A stretch of DNA of 64,000 nt from NCBI RefSeq assembly GCF_020707265.1, contig NZ_JAJFEQ010000005.1, positions 62,001-126,000 of the forward strand, in the 5' to 3' direction. This document shows positions 44,787 through 54,212 of this stretch, one piece after another (position 1 is the stretch's first letter; every line of letters starts with the position of its first letter). Source of the DNA: Massilia sp. IC2-477. Lineage in GTDB: Bacteria > Pseudomonadota > Gammaproteobacteria > Burkholderiales > Burkholderiaceae_D. Position numbers and translations under genes: made by a program. The notes under the pieces were generated by a model. The model was given only the letters and a program-made list of their open reading frames with translations. It was not told the DNA's origin and made no database searches.

Positions 44787-45722
44787 ATGACTAGCCCACA
44801 CGCCAACGCCCTGCTCGCCGTCGGACGCTACCTGCGCGCGCACGACTACCGTTTCATCACGGTGACCCCGTCCACCCACCGCCGCATCAACCGCCGCCCC
44901 GGCAACGAACGCGCGATCGACCTGCGCGGCATCTTCGGCTGGAGCCGGCCGTTCGCGCCCGCCGATGTCGATCCCGAACTGCTGGGCCTGATGCGGGAGG
45001 CGCGGATCGTGGAGCCCGATGGCGCCCTGCTGCGCTCGACGCTGCGCGCGTCAACCCTGGGCGAGATGCTGGTGTTTCACTCGGCCTACCCGACCGACGA
45101 CGACGATTCCGTGTTCTTCGGACCGGACACCTACCGTTTTGTGGGCACCATGGGGCGCGCCTTCCCCTGGCTGGCCGCGGGACCGACCCGGGCCGTGGAC
45201 ATCGGCTGCGGCGGCGGCGGCGGCGCGCTGGCGATCGCGCGCCAGTTCCCGCATGCCGAGGTGATCGGGGCCGACATCAATACCCGGGCGCTGGCGCTGA
45301 CGGTGGTGAACGCGCGCCTGGCCGGGCTGGATAACCTGGAGGCGCGCCACAGCGACCTGTTCGCCGGACTGGATGGCGAGTTCGACCTGGTAGTGTCGAA
45401 CCCGCCCTATGTGCTGGACCCGAGCGAGCTCCCCTACCGCCACGGCGGCGGCATGCGCGGGGCCGAGCTGTCGGTGCGCATCGTGCGCGAAAGCCTGGCC
45501 CATCTGCGCCGCGGCGGCAACCTGATGCTGTACACGGGAGTGGCGATTGCGGGGCCGGTCGACGACTTTCTGGAAGCAATCCGTCCGGACCTGGAGGCGC
45601 AGTGCGACCACTGGAGCTACGAGGAGCTGGACCCGGACATCTTCAGCGGCCAGCTGGGCGAACCGGGTTACGAAGACGTGGAGCGGATCGCGGCGGTGTG
45701 GCTGCACGCCATCAAGCGTTGA
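44787..45722 (+). CDS. Class I SAM-dependent methyltransferase with NPPY motif
   Basis: 311 residues. SAM motif AVDIGCGGGGGALAIARQFPHAEVIGADIN and catalytic-type NPPYVLD, typical of N-methyltransferases acting on glutamine, adenine or guanine (PrmC/RlmG-like). N-terminal ~140 residues form an extra domain (GWSRPFAPADVDPELLGLMREARIVEPDG). Target, RNA or protein, not known. Stand-alone gene. Confidence 0.82.
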   Translation: MTSPHANALLAVGRYLRAHDYRFITVTPSTHRRINRRPGNERAIDLRGIFGWSRPFAPADVDPELLGLMREARIVEPDGALLRSTLRASTLGEMLVFHSAYPTDDDDSVFFGPDTYRFVGTMGRAFPWLAAGPTRAVDIGCGGGGGALAIARQFPHAEVIGADINTRALALTVVNARLAGLDNLEARHSDLFAGLDGEFDLVVSNPPYVLDPSELPYRHGGGMRGAELSVRIVRESLAHLRRGGNLMLYTGVAIAGPVDDFLEAIRPDLEAQCDHWSYEELDPDIFSGQLGEPGYEDVERIAAVWLHAIKR

Positions 45723-45740
45723 GTAGCCCGGCCCGCGGCC

Positions 45741-45880
45741 CAAAAACGTCGTACGCGCCACTGGCGCCTGCGACTTCCGGCGAAGGCCGGAACAATGCCA
45801 CTGGCATTGTTCCGCCCAATTTTGCATGCGTACTAGTACTCGACGAACTTGGGCACCGGCCTTCGCCGGTGCGACGGTTT
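45741..45880. repeat. Cluster of stem-loops, possible dispersed repeat
   Basis: Four stems in 140 bp: GCGCC-act-GGCGC, TTCCGGC-gaag-GCCGGAA (45775-45792), GGAACAATGCC-act-GGCATTGTTCC (45789-45813) and CACCGGC-cttc-GCCGGTG (45854-45871). The second and fourth also pair with each other. The second and third overlap and are mutually exclusive. Occupies the gap between two convergent genes and probably terminates both; it may be a mobile repeat. Confidence 0.6.
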
Positions 45881-45913
45881 TACTGCTAACGGACGTAAAA
45901 CAGTCGCTATGCG

Positions 45914-47368
45914 CTAACGCAGAACCGTCTGGATCGCGTGGGCGGGAATATCGACCGTGACTTCCTTGCGGTCCACGATCAGACGGTACTTCTGGGCCTG
46001 GTCCGTCTTGTTCATCACCACGATCGCGAGGCTCCCGTCCGTGTTGCGGAAGGCGGTGGTAGCCAGCACGCTGCGGCTGCTGGCCGCGCTCACGCGCCGG
46101 GCGCCCGGCTTGATGTAGCGGGTGAAGTGGCCCAGGTAGGCATAACTCGGGGTGTATACCAGCTGGCCGTCGTCGCTGGCATGCAGGGGCGCGAAGCAGA
46201 AGTTGCCCACGTGGTTGGGGCCGCCGCGGCTGTCGAGCAGCATGTTCCAGTCGATCCAGCCCACTGCGCCGGCGTTCAGGTCGGCGATGATCTCGCTGCC
46301 GTAGCGCTCGCCGTTGGCCCAGTGCTGCAGTTTGGCCGGGTCGAACTTCTCCACGGTCGCTTCGGTCAGCAGCAGGTTGACCTCCGGGTAAGCTTCGTGC
46401 ACGGCCGCCACGTTGGCGTGCATCGGCTCGCCCTTGGTCCAGGTCTCGTACCAATGGAAGCCCACGCCCCAGACATAGGGCCGCGCTTTCGGGTCGGACA
46501 GGATGTGGGCGGCGCGCTGCGGCAGCAGGTCGCGGTTGTGGTCCCAGACCACGATCTTCTTGTCGCCCAGGCCCGCCTTCGTCAAGGCTGGCCCCAGGTG
46601 GTCGCCCAGGAAGCGGGTTTCTTCCTCGGCGGTGTAGATCATCGATTCCCAGCGCTGGGTCGCCATTGGCTCGTTCTGCACCGACAGGCCCCAGATCGGG
46701 ATGCCCGCCTTTTCATAGGCCTGCACGAACTTCACGTAGTACTGGGCCCACAGCGCGCGGTCGCCCGGGTTCAGGCTGCCACCACGCAGCATGTTGTTGT
46801 TGGTCTTCATCCAGGCCGGGGCACTCCACGGGCTGGCAAACACGCGCAGCTGGCTGCCGTGCGCCTTGGTCGCCGCCAGCGCCTGGCGCAGCAGCGGCAC
46901 CCGGTGCTGCATGTCGTGTTCGATGCTGAAGGACGCCAGAGAGCGGTCGCCCTCCTTCACATAGGTGTAGCTGCCGCTGCTGAAGTCCGAGCTGTGGATG
47001 GTGGTACGGACCACGTTGTAGCCCAGGCCCTGGCGTGGGTCGAAATAGGCGGTGAGGAAGTCCTTCTGCGCGCCCGGCGTCAGTTTGGCGTACACCTCGG
47101 CCACCGCATCGGTGACGGCGCCGCCGAAACCGAACACCTGTTGGAAGCGCTTGCTGCTGTCGACGAACACGGCGACTTCCGTTTCCAGCGGCTGGCCCGA
47201 GGCTTTCGCTTCAGGCAGCGCCTGCGCATCGAAGCGCTTGCCGCTGTCCTTGGCCGTGGTCACCACCTGCCAGGTATTGGCGGCTGCGGCCTGCGCCCCG
47301 TGTCCCATCAGCGCAGGCGCCAGGGTGGCGGCACACAGCATCTGGATGGCCTGTCGTCTCGTCTTCAT
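45914..47368 (-). CDS. GH30 family glycoside hydrolase (glucosylceramidase-like)
   Basis: 484 residues with a Tat-like or Sec signal (MKTRRQAIQMLCAATLAPALMGHGAQA). TIM-barrel of GH30: FQQVFGFGGAVTDAVAEV, YNVVRTTIHSSDFS, acid/base Glu233 in SVQNEPMATQRWESM, nucleophile Glu336 in LLLTEATVEKFD, then a beta-sandwich. Acts on beta-glucosides, beta-1,6-glucan or related glycans outside the cytoplasm. A LacI-type operator lies just upstream, so a sugar probably induces it. Confidence 0.9.
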   Translation of the reverse strand: MKTRRQAIQMLCAATLAPALMGHGAQAAAANTWQVVTTAKDSGKRFDAQALPEAKASGQPLETEVAVFVDSSKRFQQVFGFGGAVTDAVAEVYAKLTPGAQKDFLTAYFDPRQGLGYNVVRTTIHSSDFSSGSYTYVKEGDRSLASFSIEHDMQHRVPLLRQALAATKAHGSQLRVFASPWSAPAWMKTNNNMLRGGSLNPGDRALWAQYYVKFVQAYEKAGIPIWGLSVQNEPMATQRWESMIYTAEEETRFLGDHLGPALTKAGLGDKKIVVWDHNRDLLPQRAAHILSDPKARPYVWGVGFHWYETWTKGEPMHANVAAVHEAYPEVNLLLTEATVEKFDPAKLQHWANGERYGSEIIADLNAGAVGWIDWNMLLDSRGGPNHVGNFCFAPLHASDDGQLVYTPSYAYLGHFTRYIKPGARRVSAASSRSVLATTAFRNTDGSLAIVVMNKTDQAQKYRLIVDRKEVTVDIPAHAIQTVLR

Positions 47369-47381
47369 CTGCTCTCCCGGT

Positions 47382-47395
47382 TGGAAACGTTACCA
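47382..47395. promoter_or_regulatory. LacI-family-type operator before the GH30 gene
   Basis: TGGAAACGTTACCA is a near-perfect 14-bp palindrome with the central CG typical of LacI/GalR-family operators, only 14 bp upstream of the GH30 ATG, so bound repressor would block transcription. The regulator gene is not in the window. Confidence 0.65.
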
Positions 47396-47458
47396 CATCA
47401 TTCCGAGCAATATAACATTGCCAATTCTCGGGTGTCAAAAGATGAGTTAAGCGTTTAC

Positions 47459-47881
47459 CTAATTCCAGCGACCCTCGAGGCCGCCAAGGCTGAAGCGGCC
47501 CGCGCCGAGGAAGACCAGGGCGATCGCGCTGCCCAGGTACATGCCCTGCAGTTCCAGGGCCCAGCCGCCGGTGTCCGAGAGCGAGAAGAATTCGCCGGTA
47601 TGCACCAGCAGCAGCGCCACCACCATGTTGACCGCGACCACAGCCGCCGCCGCGCGGGTGAACAGGCCGACCAGGAGCAGCAGCGGCGCCAGCACTTCGC
47701 CGACGTACACGCCATAGGCGAAGATGGCCGGCAAGCCGGCTTTTTGCAGCATGCCTTCGATGAAGCCGACGCCGCCGCCGATCTTCGACAGACCATGGAA
47801 CAGCAGCAGGAGCGTGAGAACGACGCGCAGGATCAGTTTGCCGAGGTCGTCGTGGTTTCTTGCGGCAGGTGCGCTCTGCAT
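47459..47881 (-). CDS. DoxX family membrane protein
   Basis: 140 residues with four membrane helices: KLILRVVLTLLLLFHGLSKIGGG, GVYVGEVLAPLLLLVGLFTRAAAAVVAVNMVVALLLVH, and GMYLGSAIALVFLGAGRFSLGG. Typical DoxX (quinol-oxidase-subunit-like, role unclear). GGGAGA upstream of ATG 47881 decides the start. Confidence 0.85.
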   Translation of the reverse strand: MQSAPAARNHDDLGKLILRVVLTLLLLFHGLSKIGGGVGFIEGMLQKAGLPAIFAYGVYVGEVLAPLLLLVGLFTRAAAAVVAVNMVVALLLVHTGEFFSLSDTGGWALELQGMYLGSAIALVFLGAGRFSLGGLEGRWN

Positions 47882-47940
47882 GGTCGTCTCCCGGGTTGTT
47901 TGCCCGAGCATAGCACCGCCCTGCTACGCAGGCACGCCCC

Positions 47941-48663
47941 CTAGTCGGCCGCCAGCGCGCGCAGGGCGGGTACGACCTCGTGCAGGCTGGCCACCTCGAC
48001 GCTGGGCAGCGCCTGCGTGTCGTTGGCCAGGCGCCCCGGATTGAACCAGCAGCTGTCGATGCCGAAGCGGTTGGCGCCGAGGATGTCGGCATCCAGGCGA
48101 TCGCCGACGATGATGGTCTCGTGCCTGGCGAAGCGGCGCGCCATGCCGGTGGTGTATTCGAAGAAGCGGCTGTCCGGCTTGGCGTGGCCGCAGGCTTCCG
48201 AGGTCGCAACGAAGGCGATGTGCTCGCCCAGCCCGGAGCTGGCGATGCGCCGGTGCTGGATGTGGTGCACGCCGTTGGTGATGATGCCGATCTCGCCGAT
48301 GGCGCTCAGTTCCGCGCACAGGCGCTGGGCGCCGTCGACCAGCACCACGGTCTCGGACAGCGATTCGAGATAGAGCCGGCTGGCGGCCTCCGGGTCCAGG
48401 TCCAGGCCGTTGTCGGCGAAGGTGCGGCGGAAGCGCTCTACCTTCAGCACGTCCTTCGACACGCTGCCCGCCTCGAACGCGCGCCACAGGGCCAGGTTGA
48501 TCGCCTGGTATTGCTGGAACAGGCCCTCGAGTTCGTCGCTCAGGCCGAGTGCGCGCATGGTGCGGTCGAAGGAGAGCTGCTCGGAAGCCCGGAAATCGAG
48601 CAGGGTGTCGTCCAGGTCGAACAGGAATAAGCTGTGTTTCACTGCGTTGATCCGATGCGGCAT
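47941..48663 (-). CDS. yjjG: YjjG-type HAD pyrimidine nucleotidase
   Basis: 240 residues. HAD motif I LFLFDLDDTLLDF, motif II IITNGVHHIQHRR, motif III lysine in ACGHAKPDSRFFEY, motif IV IIVGDRLDADILGANRFGIDSCWFNPG. This set and length match YjjG, which dephosphorylates (including non-canonical) pyrimidine nucleotides. AAGG is 8 bp before ATG 48663. Divergent from nfeD. Confidence 0.88.
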   Translation of the reverse strand: MPHRINAVKHSLFLFDLDDTLLDFRASEQLSFDRTMRALGLSDELEGLFQQYQAINLALWRAFEAGSVSKDVLKVERFRRTFADNGLDLDPEAASRLYLESLSETVVLVDGAQRLCAELSAIGEIGIITNGVHHIQHRRIASSGLGEHIAFVATSEACGHAKPDSRFFEYTTGMARRFARHETIIVGDRLDADILGANRFGIDSCWFNPGRLANDTQALPSVEVASLHEVVPALRALAAD

Positions 48664-48759
48664 TGCGTGACCTTGCATCTTAGCACGGGGCGCCATGGCC
48701 GCTTCCGGAACACCCGGCCCGGATGTGCTGTCCAAGCACATGAACGGGAGGAGACCATC

Positions 48760-50109
48760 TTGCGCCACACCCTCGCATCGGCCGGAGCCGCGATCATTCT
48801 CTTGATCGCCGCACTGCTGCCCGCCGCCGCCGCGCCGCCGGCGGTCGGCCTGCTCGACATCGACGGCGCCATCGGTCCCGCCAGTGCCGACCACGTGGTG
48901 CGCAGCATCGAACGCTCGGCCGCGCTCGGGCACGGCCTGCTGATCCTGCGCATGGACACTCCGGGCGGCCTCGACACCTCGATGCGCACCGTGATCAAGG
49001 CCATCCTGGCCTCGCCGGTACCGGTCGCCACCTGGGTCGCGCCCAGCGGCGCGCGCGCCGCCAGCGCCGGCACCTACATCCTGTACGCGAGCCACGTCGC
49101 GGCCATGGCGCCGGGCACCAACGTCGGCGCCGCGACGCCGGTCGAGGTCGGGCTGGCGCCTCCAGGCGACGCCGGCAAGGACGCCCCGAAACAGCCCTCT
49201 CCCTCGGTGGCCAAGGCGACCAACGACGCCGCCGCCTACCTGCGCAGCCTGGCCCAGCTGCGCGGCCGCAATGCCGACTGGGCCGAGCGCGCCGTGCGCG
49301 AATCCGTTAGCCTCAGTGCCGACGACGCCCTCAAGCTGCAGGTAATCGACGTGCTCGCCCCCGACCTCCCGACCCTGCTCGCCAGCCTCGAGGGCCGTAC
49401 CGTCAGCGTGCTGGGCCAGCCACGGGTCCTGCACACCGGCGGCGCGGTGACGGTGTCCTTCACGCCCGACTGGCGCACCAATGCGCTGGGGGCGATCGCC
49501 AACCCCAGCGTCGCCCTGCTCCTGATGACGGTCGGCCTGTATGGGCTGGTGTTCGAGTTCATGAATCCGGGCGCGGTGGCGCCGGGCGTGATCGGGGCGA
49601 TCTGCCTGTTGCTGGGCCTGTACGCCCTGCAGCTGCTGCCGGTGAACTACGCCGGACTGGCCCTGATCGTGCTGGGCCTGGCCTTCATGGGCGCCGAAGC
49701 CTTCCTGCCCAGCTTCGGCATCCTTGGACTGGGCGGCGTCGCGGCCTTTGTCGCCGGCGCGCTGATGCTGATTGATACCGAGCTGCCCGGCTACGGCATC
49801 CCGCCCGGGCTGGTCGGCACCCTGGCCACCGCCAGCGCCCTGCTCCTGTTCGGTACGGTGCGCCTGGCCGTGAAGACCCGGCGCCGGCCGGTGACGAGCG
49901 GTGCGGCGGGCCTGATCGGCATGCTGTGCACGGTGGAGCAGACCGGACCGCGCCGCGCGAACGATGCCTGGGTCCGCGTGGAGGGCGAGCTGTGGCGGGC
50001 CGTCAGCAGCACGCCCCTGGCGGCGCAACAACAGGTGCGCATCGTCGGCAGGGACGGCCTGACGCTGGAAGTGGTACCGGCGGACGGCGGCAAGGTGGCG
50101 CCATCATGA
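48760..50109 (+). CDS. NfeD family membrane protease (long form)
   Basis: 449 residues. Signal peptide, then a ClpP/SppA-like serine protease domain ([69 protein letters not shown]), four membrane helices, and a C-terminal OB-fold NfeD domain ([30 protein letters not shown]). The Ser in [10 protein letters not shown] is the likely nucleophile. A TTG start at 48760 is chosen because GGGAGGAG lies 7 bp before it and no in-frame ATG fits. Overlaps the slipin gene (ATGA), its usual partner and substrate. Confidence 0.9.
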   Translation: MRHTLASAGAAIILLIAALLPAAAAPPAVGLLDIDGAIGPASADHVVRSIERSAALGHGLLILRMDTPGGLDTSMRTVIKAILASPVPVATWVAPSGARAASAGTYILYASHVAAMAPGTNVGAATPVEVGLAPPGDAGKDAPKQPSPSVAKATNDAAAYLRSLAQLRGRNADWAERAVRESVSLSADDALKLQVIDVLAPDLPTLLASLEGRTVSVLGQPRVLHTGGAVTVSFTPDWRTNALGAIANPSVALLLMTVGLYGLVFEFMNPGAVAPGVIGAICLLLGLYALQLLPVNYAGLALIVLGLAFMGAEAFLPSFGILGLGGVAAFVAGALMLIDTELPGYGIPPGLVGTLATASALLLFGTVRLAVKTRRRPVTSGAAGLIGMLCTVEQTGPRRANDAWVRVEGELWRAVSSTPLAAQQQVRIVGRDGLTLEVVPADGGKVAPS

Positions 50110-50867
50110 CGGGATTCGGCATCGGCCTGGGCGCCATCCTGTTCCTGGTGCTGGCGCTGCTGGTGTCGGCGATCCGCATCCTGCGCGAGTACGAACGCGC
50201 CGTGGTGTTCCAGCTGGGGCGCTTCTGGGGCGTGAAGGGTCCCGGCCTGGTGATCATCATCCCGGTGCTGCAGCAGATGGTGCGGGTCGACCTACGCACC
50301 ATCGTGCTCGACGTGCCGACCCAGGACGTGATCTCGCGCGACAACGTCTCGGTCAAGGTCAACGCGGTGCTGTACTTCCGCGTGGTCGACCCGGAGCGTG
50401 CCATCATCCAGGTCGCCAACTTCATGGAAGCGACCAGCCAGCTGGCCCAGACCACGCTGCGCGCTGTGCTGGGCAAGCACGAACTGGACGAGATGCTGGC
50501 GGAGCGCGAGCGCCTCAACATCGACATCCAGCAGGTGCTGGACGCCCAGACCGACGCCTGGGGCATCAAGGTGGCCAATGTGGAGATCAAGCACGTCGAC
50601 CTGGACGAATCGATGGTACGCGCCATCGCGCGCCAGGCCGAGGCCGAGCGCGAGCGGCGGGCCAAGGTGATCCATGCGGAAGGCGAGCTGCAGGCCTCTG
50701 AAAAGCTGCAGCAGGCCGCGCTGGTGCTGTCGCGCCAGCCGGGCGCGATGCAGCTGCGCTACCTGCAGACGCTGGGGGCGATTGCCGGCGACAAGTCCTC
50801 GACCATCGTGTTCCCGCTGCCGATCGACGTGCTGGCGGGCCTGGACGGTCGCGCGCGCAAGGATTAA
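50106..50867 (+). CDS. Slipin (SPFH/stomatin family)
   Basis: 253 residues: N-terminal membrane hairpin ([20 protein letters not shown]), SPFH domain ([67 protein letters not shown]) and a coiled coil ([26 protein letters not shown]). Slipins organise membrane microdomains and are often cleaved by the adjacent NfeD. Stop overlaps the convergent LldD gene by 4 bp. Confidence 0.92.
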   Translation: MTGFGIGLGAILFLVLALLVSAIRILREYERAVVFQLGRFWGVKGPGLVIIIPVLQQMVRVDLRTIVLDVPTQDVISRDNVSVKVNAVLYFRVVDPERAIIQVANFMEATSQLAQTTLRAVLGKHELDEMLAERERLNIDIQQVLDAQTDAWGIKVANVEIKHVDLDESMVRAIARQAEAERERRAKVIHAEGELQASEKLQQAALVLSRQPGAMQLRYLQTLGAIAGDKSSTIVFPLPIDVLAGLDGRARKD

Positions 50868-51997
50868 GGTGCCAGCTGCTGCGGCCCGATGTCGGCTACC
50901 CTCTGCACGCCTGTCAACACCATGTTGGTGCGCAGGTCCTTTTCCATGATCGCCAGCAGGCGCTCGACCCCGAGCTGGCCCTGCGTGGCCAGCGCATAGA
51001 TGAAGGCGCGGCCGATCAGGACGCCGTCGGCGCCCAGGGCCAGCATGCGGAACACGTCGGTGCCGGTGCGCACGCCGCCGTCCGCGAAGATCGCCATCCT
51101 GCCCTTCACCTCGGCCGCGATGGCGGGCAGCGCCTGCGCGGTGGACGGCGCGCCATCGAGCTGGCGTCCGCCGTGGTTCGACACCACGATGCCGTCGGCG
51201 CCGAAGGCCAGTGCGTCGCGTGCGTCCTCCGGGTCGAGGATGCCCTTGAGGATCAATTTGCCCTTCCACTCGTCGCGGATCCACTGCAAATCGGCCCAGG
51301 CGATGCCCGGATCGAAGTTCGCGCCCAGCCAGCCGATGTAGTCGGCCAGCCCGGTGGCGCTGCCGCGGTAGGCCGAGATGTTCCCGAGGTCGTGCGGGCG
51401 TCCGAGCACGCCCACGTCCCAGGCCCAGCGCGGATGCATCATTGCCTGCAGCACGCGCCGCAGCGGTCCGTTCGGGCCGCTCATGCCGCTATGGGCATCG
51501 CGGTAGCGTGCCCCCGGCACCGGCATGTCGACCGTGAACACCAGCGTGGTCGCGCCCAGCTCCCAGGCACGCCGCATCACGTCGCGCATGAAGCCGCGGT
51601 CCTTCAGCACATAAAGCTGGAACCAGATCGGCCGGTCCGCCTGCGCCGCCACTTCAGACAGGGGGCACACCGAGACCGTGGACTGGATGAAGGGGATCCT
51701 GCTGCGACAGGCCGCGCGCACCGCCTGCACCTCGCCGCGGCGCGCGTACATGCCGGCCAGGCCGATCGGCGCCAGCGCGATCGGCAGCGCATAGTCCTGG
51801 CCGAACCACTGCACGCCCAAGTCCAGTTGCTTGGAACCGCGCAGGACACGCTGGCGCAGCCTGACCTTCTGCAGGTCGTCGACGTTGGCGCGCAGGGTCT
51901 GCTCGGCGCCGGCGCCGCCGTCCAGGTAGTGAAAGAGAAAAGGCGGCAGGCGCCGGCGCGCCGCTTCGCGAAAGTCGGTGGCGGAGGAGATGATCAT
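50864..51997 (-). CDS. lldD: FMN-dependent alpha-hydroxy-acid dehydrogenase (LldD-like)
   Basis: 377 residues, full FMN-dehydrogenase fold: [87 protein letters not shown] (active His and Arg), [30 protein letters not shown]. Oxidises L-lactate or a related 2-hydroxy acid. The substrate loop [12 protein letters not shown] differs slightly from the common IPFTLSTVSVC, so specificity is open. Its start overlaps the stop of the DUF1080 lipoprotein (ATGA). Confidence 0.85.
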   Translation of the reverse strand: MIISSATDFREAARRRLPPFLFHYLDGGAGAEQTLRANVDDLQKVRLRQRVLRGSKQLDLGVQWFGQDYALPIALAPIGLAGMYARRGEVQAVRAACRSRIPFIQSTVSVCPLSEVAAQADRPIWFQLYVLKDRGFMRDVMRRAWELGATTLVFTVDMPVPGARYRDAHSGMSGPNGPLRRVLQAMMHPRWAWDVGVLGRPHDLGNISAYRGSATGLADYIGWLGANFDPGIAWADLQWIRDEWKGKLILKGILDPEDARDALAFGADGIVVSNHGGRQLDGAPSTAQALPAIAAEVKGRMAIFADGGVRTGTDVFRMLALGADGVLIGRAFIYALATQGQLGVERLLAIMEKDLRTNMVLTGVQRVADIGPQQLAP

Positions 51998-52632
51998 GGC
52001 AGCGGCGTGATACTGACGTTGCGCAGTTCATAGGGGGCGCCTTCGAGCTGGAAGCCGATGCGTCCAACGCGCGGTGCGGCCGCAGTCACCTGGTTCTGCG
52101 CCACGCCATTCACCGTGACCTCGATCACGCCATCGCGGCTGAGGATATCGGCGCTGTTCCATTCGCCCGCCGGCCGCTCGCTGTTGGCACCGAGCCGTCC
52201 CTTGATCGCCGGGTAGGCGCCGGGTGCGCTGGTGAGCGCTTCGGCGAAGCTGGCCCCTGCCATCGGCAGCAGGTCGCCGGCGAAACCATGCTTGGTCTGC
52301 ACCTGTATGCTGAGCGGCCAGACGCCGTCCCTGGGGCCGGACGCCACATGCAGCAGCACGCCCGCATTGCCTGGCTTGCCCGGCCAGCGCCATTCGAGAT
52401 GCATGCGGTAGTTGGCGTAGCTGGCGCGGGTCGCGATGAAGCCGGAAGGCTTGCCGGCAAGGTGGATTACCCCGGCAGCATCCCGCGACCAGAGCGCCGC
52501 GGCGTCGGCCGCCGGCGTCGTGACAGCTTCCAGCGCGTCGGCGCGGTCGAACGGTTGCACGCCAGGCGTGGCGCAGCCCACCAGCAGCGCTGCGGATGCG
52601 AGAATAAGGCCGGGACTAGAACGCTTTACCAT
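51994..52632 (-). CDS. DUF1080 lipoprotein (3-keto-glycoside hydrolase-like)
   Basis: 212 residues. Lipoprotein signal with lipobox LVGC (Cys20), then a concanavalin-like domain: [88 protein letters not shown]1080 includes 3-keto-disaccharide hydrolases, but this is a short form and activity is unproven. Start at 52632 has no strong RBS but fits the lipobox. Divergent from an esterase gene with only 37 bp between. Confidence 0.8.
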   Translation of the reverse strand: MVKRSSPGLILASAALLVGCATPGVQPFDRADALEAVTTPAADAAALWSRDAAGVIHLAGKPSGFIATRASYANYRMHLEWRWPGKPGNAGVLLHVASGPRDGVWPLSIQVQTKHGFAGDLLPMAGASFAEALTSAPGAYPAIKGRLGANSERPAGEWNSADILSRDGVIEVTVNGVAQNQVTAAAPRVGRIGFQLEGAPYELRNVSITPLP

Positions 52633-52669
52633 ATGAGGACAGTCGATGAATGAACACAGGAGACGCACG

Positions 52670-53593
52670 ATGACCCAGCTGGCTGCCGCACTCGCATTGG
52701 CCGCTGCCGGCCCGATTTCCACAGCCGCAGCCGCCGCAGGCCCGCAGATAATGCCATTGTGGCCCGAAGGAGTGCCCGGTGCCAAGCCCGAACTTGGTCC
52801 CAACCGCGTCGACGAAGATGGCCGCACCACCAATATCACGGAGCCGACCCTGACGGTCTATCCGGCTGCGGTGGACCGCGCCAACGGCACGGCGGTCATC
52901 ATCTGTCCGGGTGGCGGCTACGTGCGCCAGTCGACCCGGCGCGAGGGCGAGCAATACGCGCACTGGCTCGGGACCCTGGGCGTAACCAGCTTCGTGCTCA
53001 CCTACCGCCAGCAGGAATTCGGCCACCCCGCGCCGCTGCAGGATGTGCTGCGCGCCGTCCGGCTGGTGCGCTCGCAGGCGGCGCGCTTCAATGTCCGTCC
53101 CGATCGCATCGGCGTGATGGGCAGTTCGGCCGGCGGCCACCTGGCGGCCAGTGCGGGCACCCTGTTCGACCATCCACTGGGGCGCACGGGTGCGCAGCTG
53201 GATGCTGTCAGCGCCCGGCCCGACTTCCTGATGCTGATGTATCCGGTGATCGCAATGGACGGCCCGGCTGTGCATGCCGGTTCGCGCAAGGCGCTGCTGG
53301 GCGCGGCGCCGAAGGCGGCAGAGGTGCAGTTGATGTCGATGGAACGCCAGGTGACGCCGCAGACCCCGCCTACCCTGCTGGTCCATACCCAGGAAGACGC
53401 CTCGGTGCCGGTCGAGAACAGCATCCTGTTCTACCAGGCGCTCACGCGTAACAAGGTACCGGCGGAGATGTACCTGTTCGAGCACGGCGCGCATGGGATG
53501 GGGATGCGGGACGGGCTTGGTACGGCCTCGCAGTGGCCGCGCCGCGCGGAAGAGTGGCTGAAGGCGCGCGGCCTGCTCGACCCCGCCAGGTAG
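52670..53593 (+). CDS. Secreted alpha/beta hydrolase (esterase, BD-FAE/xylan-esterase-like)
   Basis: 307 residues with a signal peptide. Oxyanion motif VIICPGGGYVRQ, nucleophile elbow GVMGSSAGGHLA, acid region LLVHTQEDASVPVE, His in LFEHGAHGMGM. The N-terminal PLWPEGVPGAKP is characteristic of this sugar-esterase-like group, suggesting deacetylation of a carbohydrate. AGGAGA 6 bp upstream supports ATG 52670 over ATG 52646. Confidence 0.85.
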   Translation: MTQLAAALALAAAGPISTAAAAAGPQIMPLWPEGVPGAKPELGPNRVDEDGRTTNITEPTLTVYPAAVDRANGTAVIICPGGGYVRQSTRREGEQYAHWLGTLGVTSFVLTYRQQEFGHPAPLQDVLRAVRLVRSQAARFNVRPDRIGVMGSSAGGHLAASAGTLFDHPLGRTGAQLDAVSARPDFLMLMYPVIAMDGPAVHAGSRKALLGAAPKAAEVQLMSMERQVTPQTPPTLLVHTQEDASVPVENSILFYQALTRNKVPAEMYLFEHGAHGMGMRDGLGTASQWPRRAEEWLKARGLLDPAR

Positions 53594-53777
53594 GCTGGAA
53601 CGGGCGCAAACGCGATTCAAGGCCTGGCAGTGGCCACGGCGTTTTGAATCATTTCCTGCCGATCTGGGTTCCTGCGGACTGAGACAGTTTAGTGATGGGC
53701 GGCGCGTGAACCCTTGCGGGACAGCGTCGCCGCCCTAGACTGGATCACTCGATCAGCCGCTCTATGGAGAAATGATC

Positions 53778-54203
53778 ATGCGTCCCCTGTCCTTCCTGCT
53801 TTCCGCATCGCTGCTCGCGCTCGCCGCCGGCGCAGCCGCTCAGAACAGCATGCCCTACCCGCCGCCCGATACCGCGCCAGGCTCCACGGTGCAGGTGAGC
53901 GCGCGCGCCACCCCAGAGCGCATCAAGCAGCGCCAGGCGGAAAAAATCACCGGCAATTATGAGATGTCGAACGGCTGGTACCTGCGCGTGCGCACGGGCG
54001 CGCGCCACATCGACGCCACCATCGACAAGCAGGGACCGATGCGCCTGGTCCGGGTGTCGACCTATGGTTTCGCGTCCGGCGACGGCAACGTGACGATGGA
54101 CTTCAACCGCGGCCGCGACGGCGACGACATGCTGATGACCTACGTTCCTGATCCGCGTATCGCGCAGCGGGTGGCGCTCACCTCTCGGATGGCGCAACGC
54201 TAA
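53778..54203 (+). CDS. Secreted protein of unknown function
   Basis: 141 residues: signal peptide (MRPLSFLLSASLLALAAGAAA), Pro-rich linker, then a small beta-rich domain (ITGNYEMSNGWYLRVRTGARHIDATIDKQGPMRLVRVSTYGFASGDGNVTMDFNRG). GGAG is 8 bp before ATG 53778 but 2 bp before ATG 53772, favouring the former. The preceding 184-bp gap shows nothing clear. Confidence 0.65.
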   Translation: MRPLSFLLSASLLALAAGAAAQNSMPYPPPDTAPGSTVQVSARATPERIKQRQAEKITGNYEMSNGWYLRVRTGARHIDATIDKQGPMRLVRVSTYGFASGDGNVTMDFNRGRDGDDMLMTYVPDPRIAQRVALTSRMAQR

Positions 54204-54212
54204 ACCGCGTGC

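Noticed and set aside
45938..47944. 668-codon + strand frame opposite the GH30 gene
   Set aside because: Antisense shadow spanning the GH30 gene, its operator and part of the DoxX gene.
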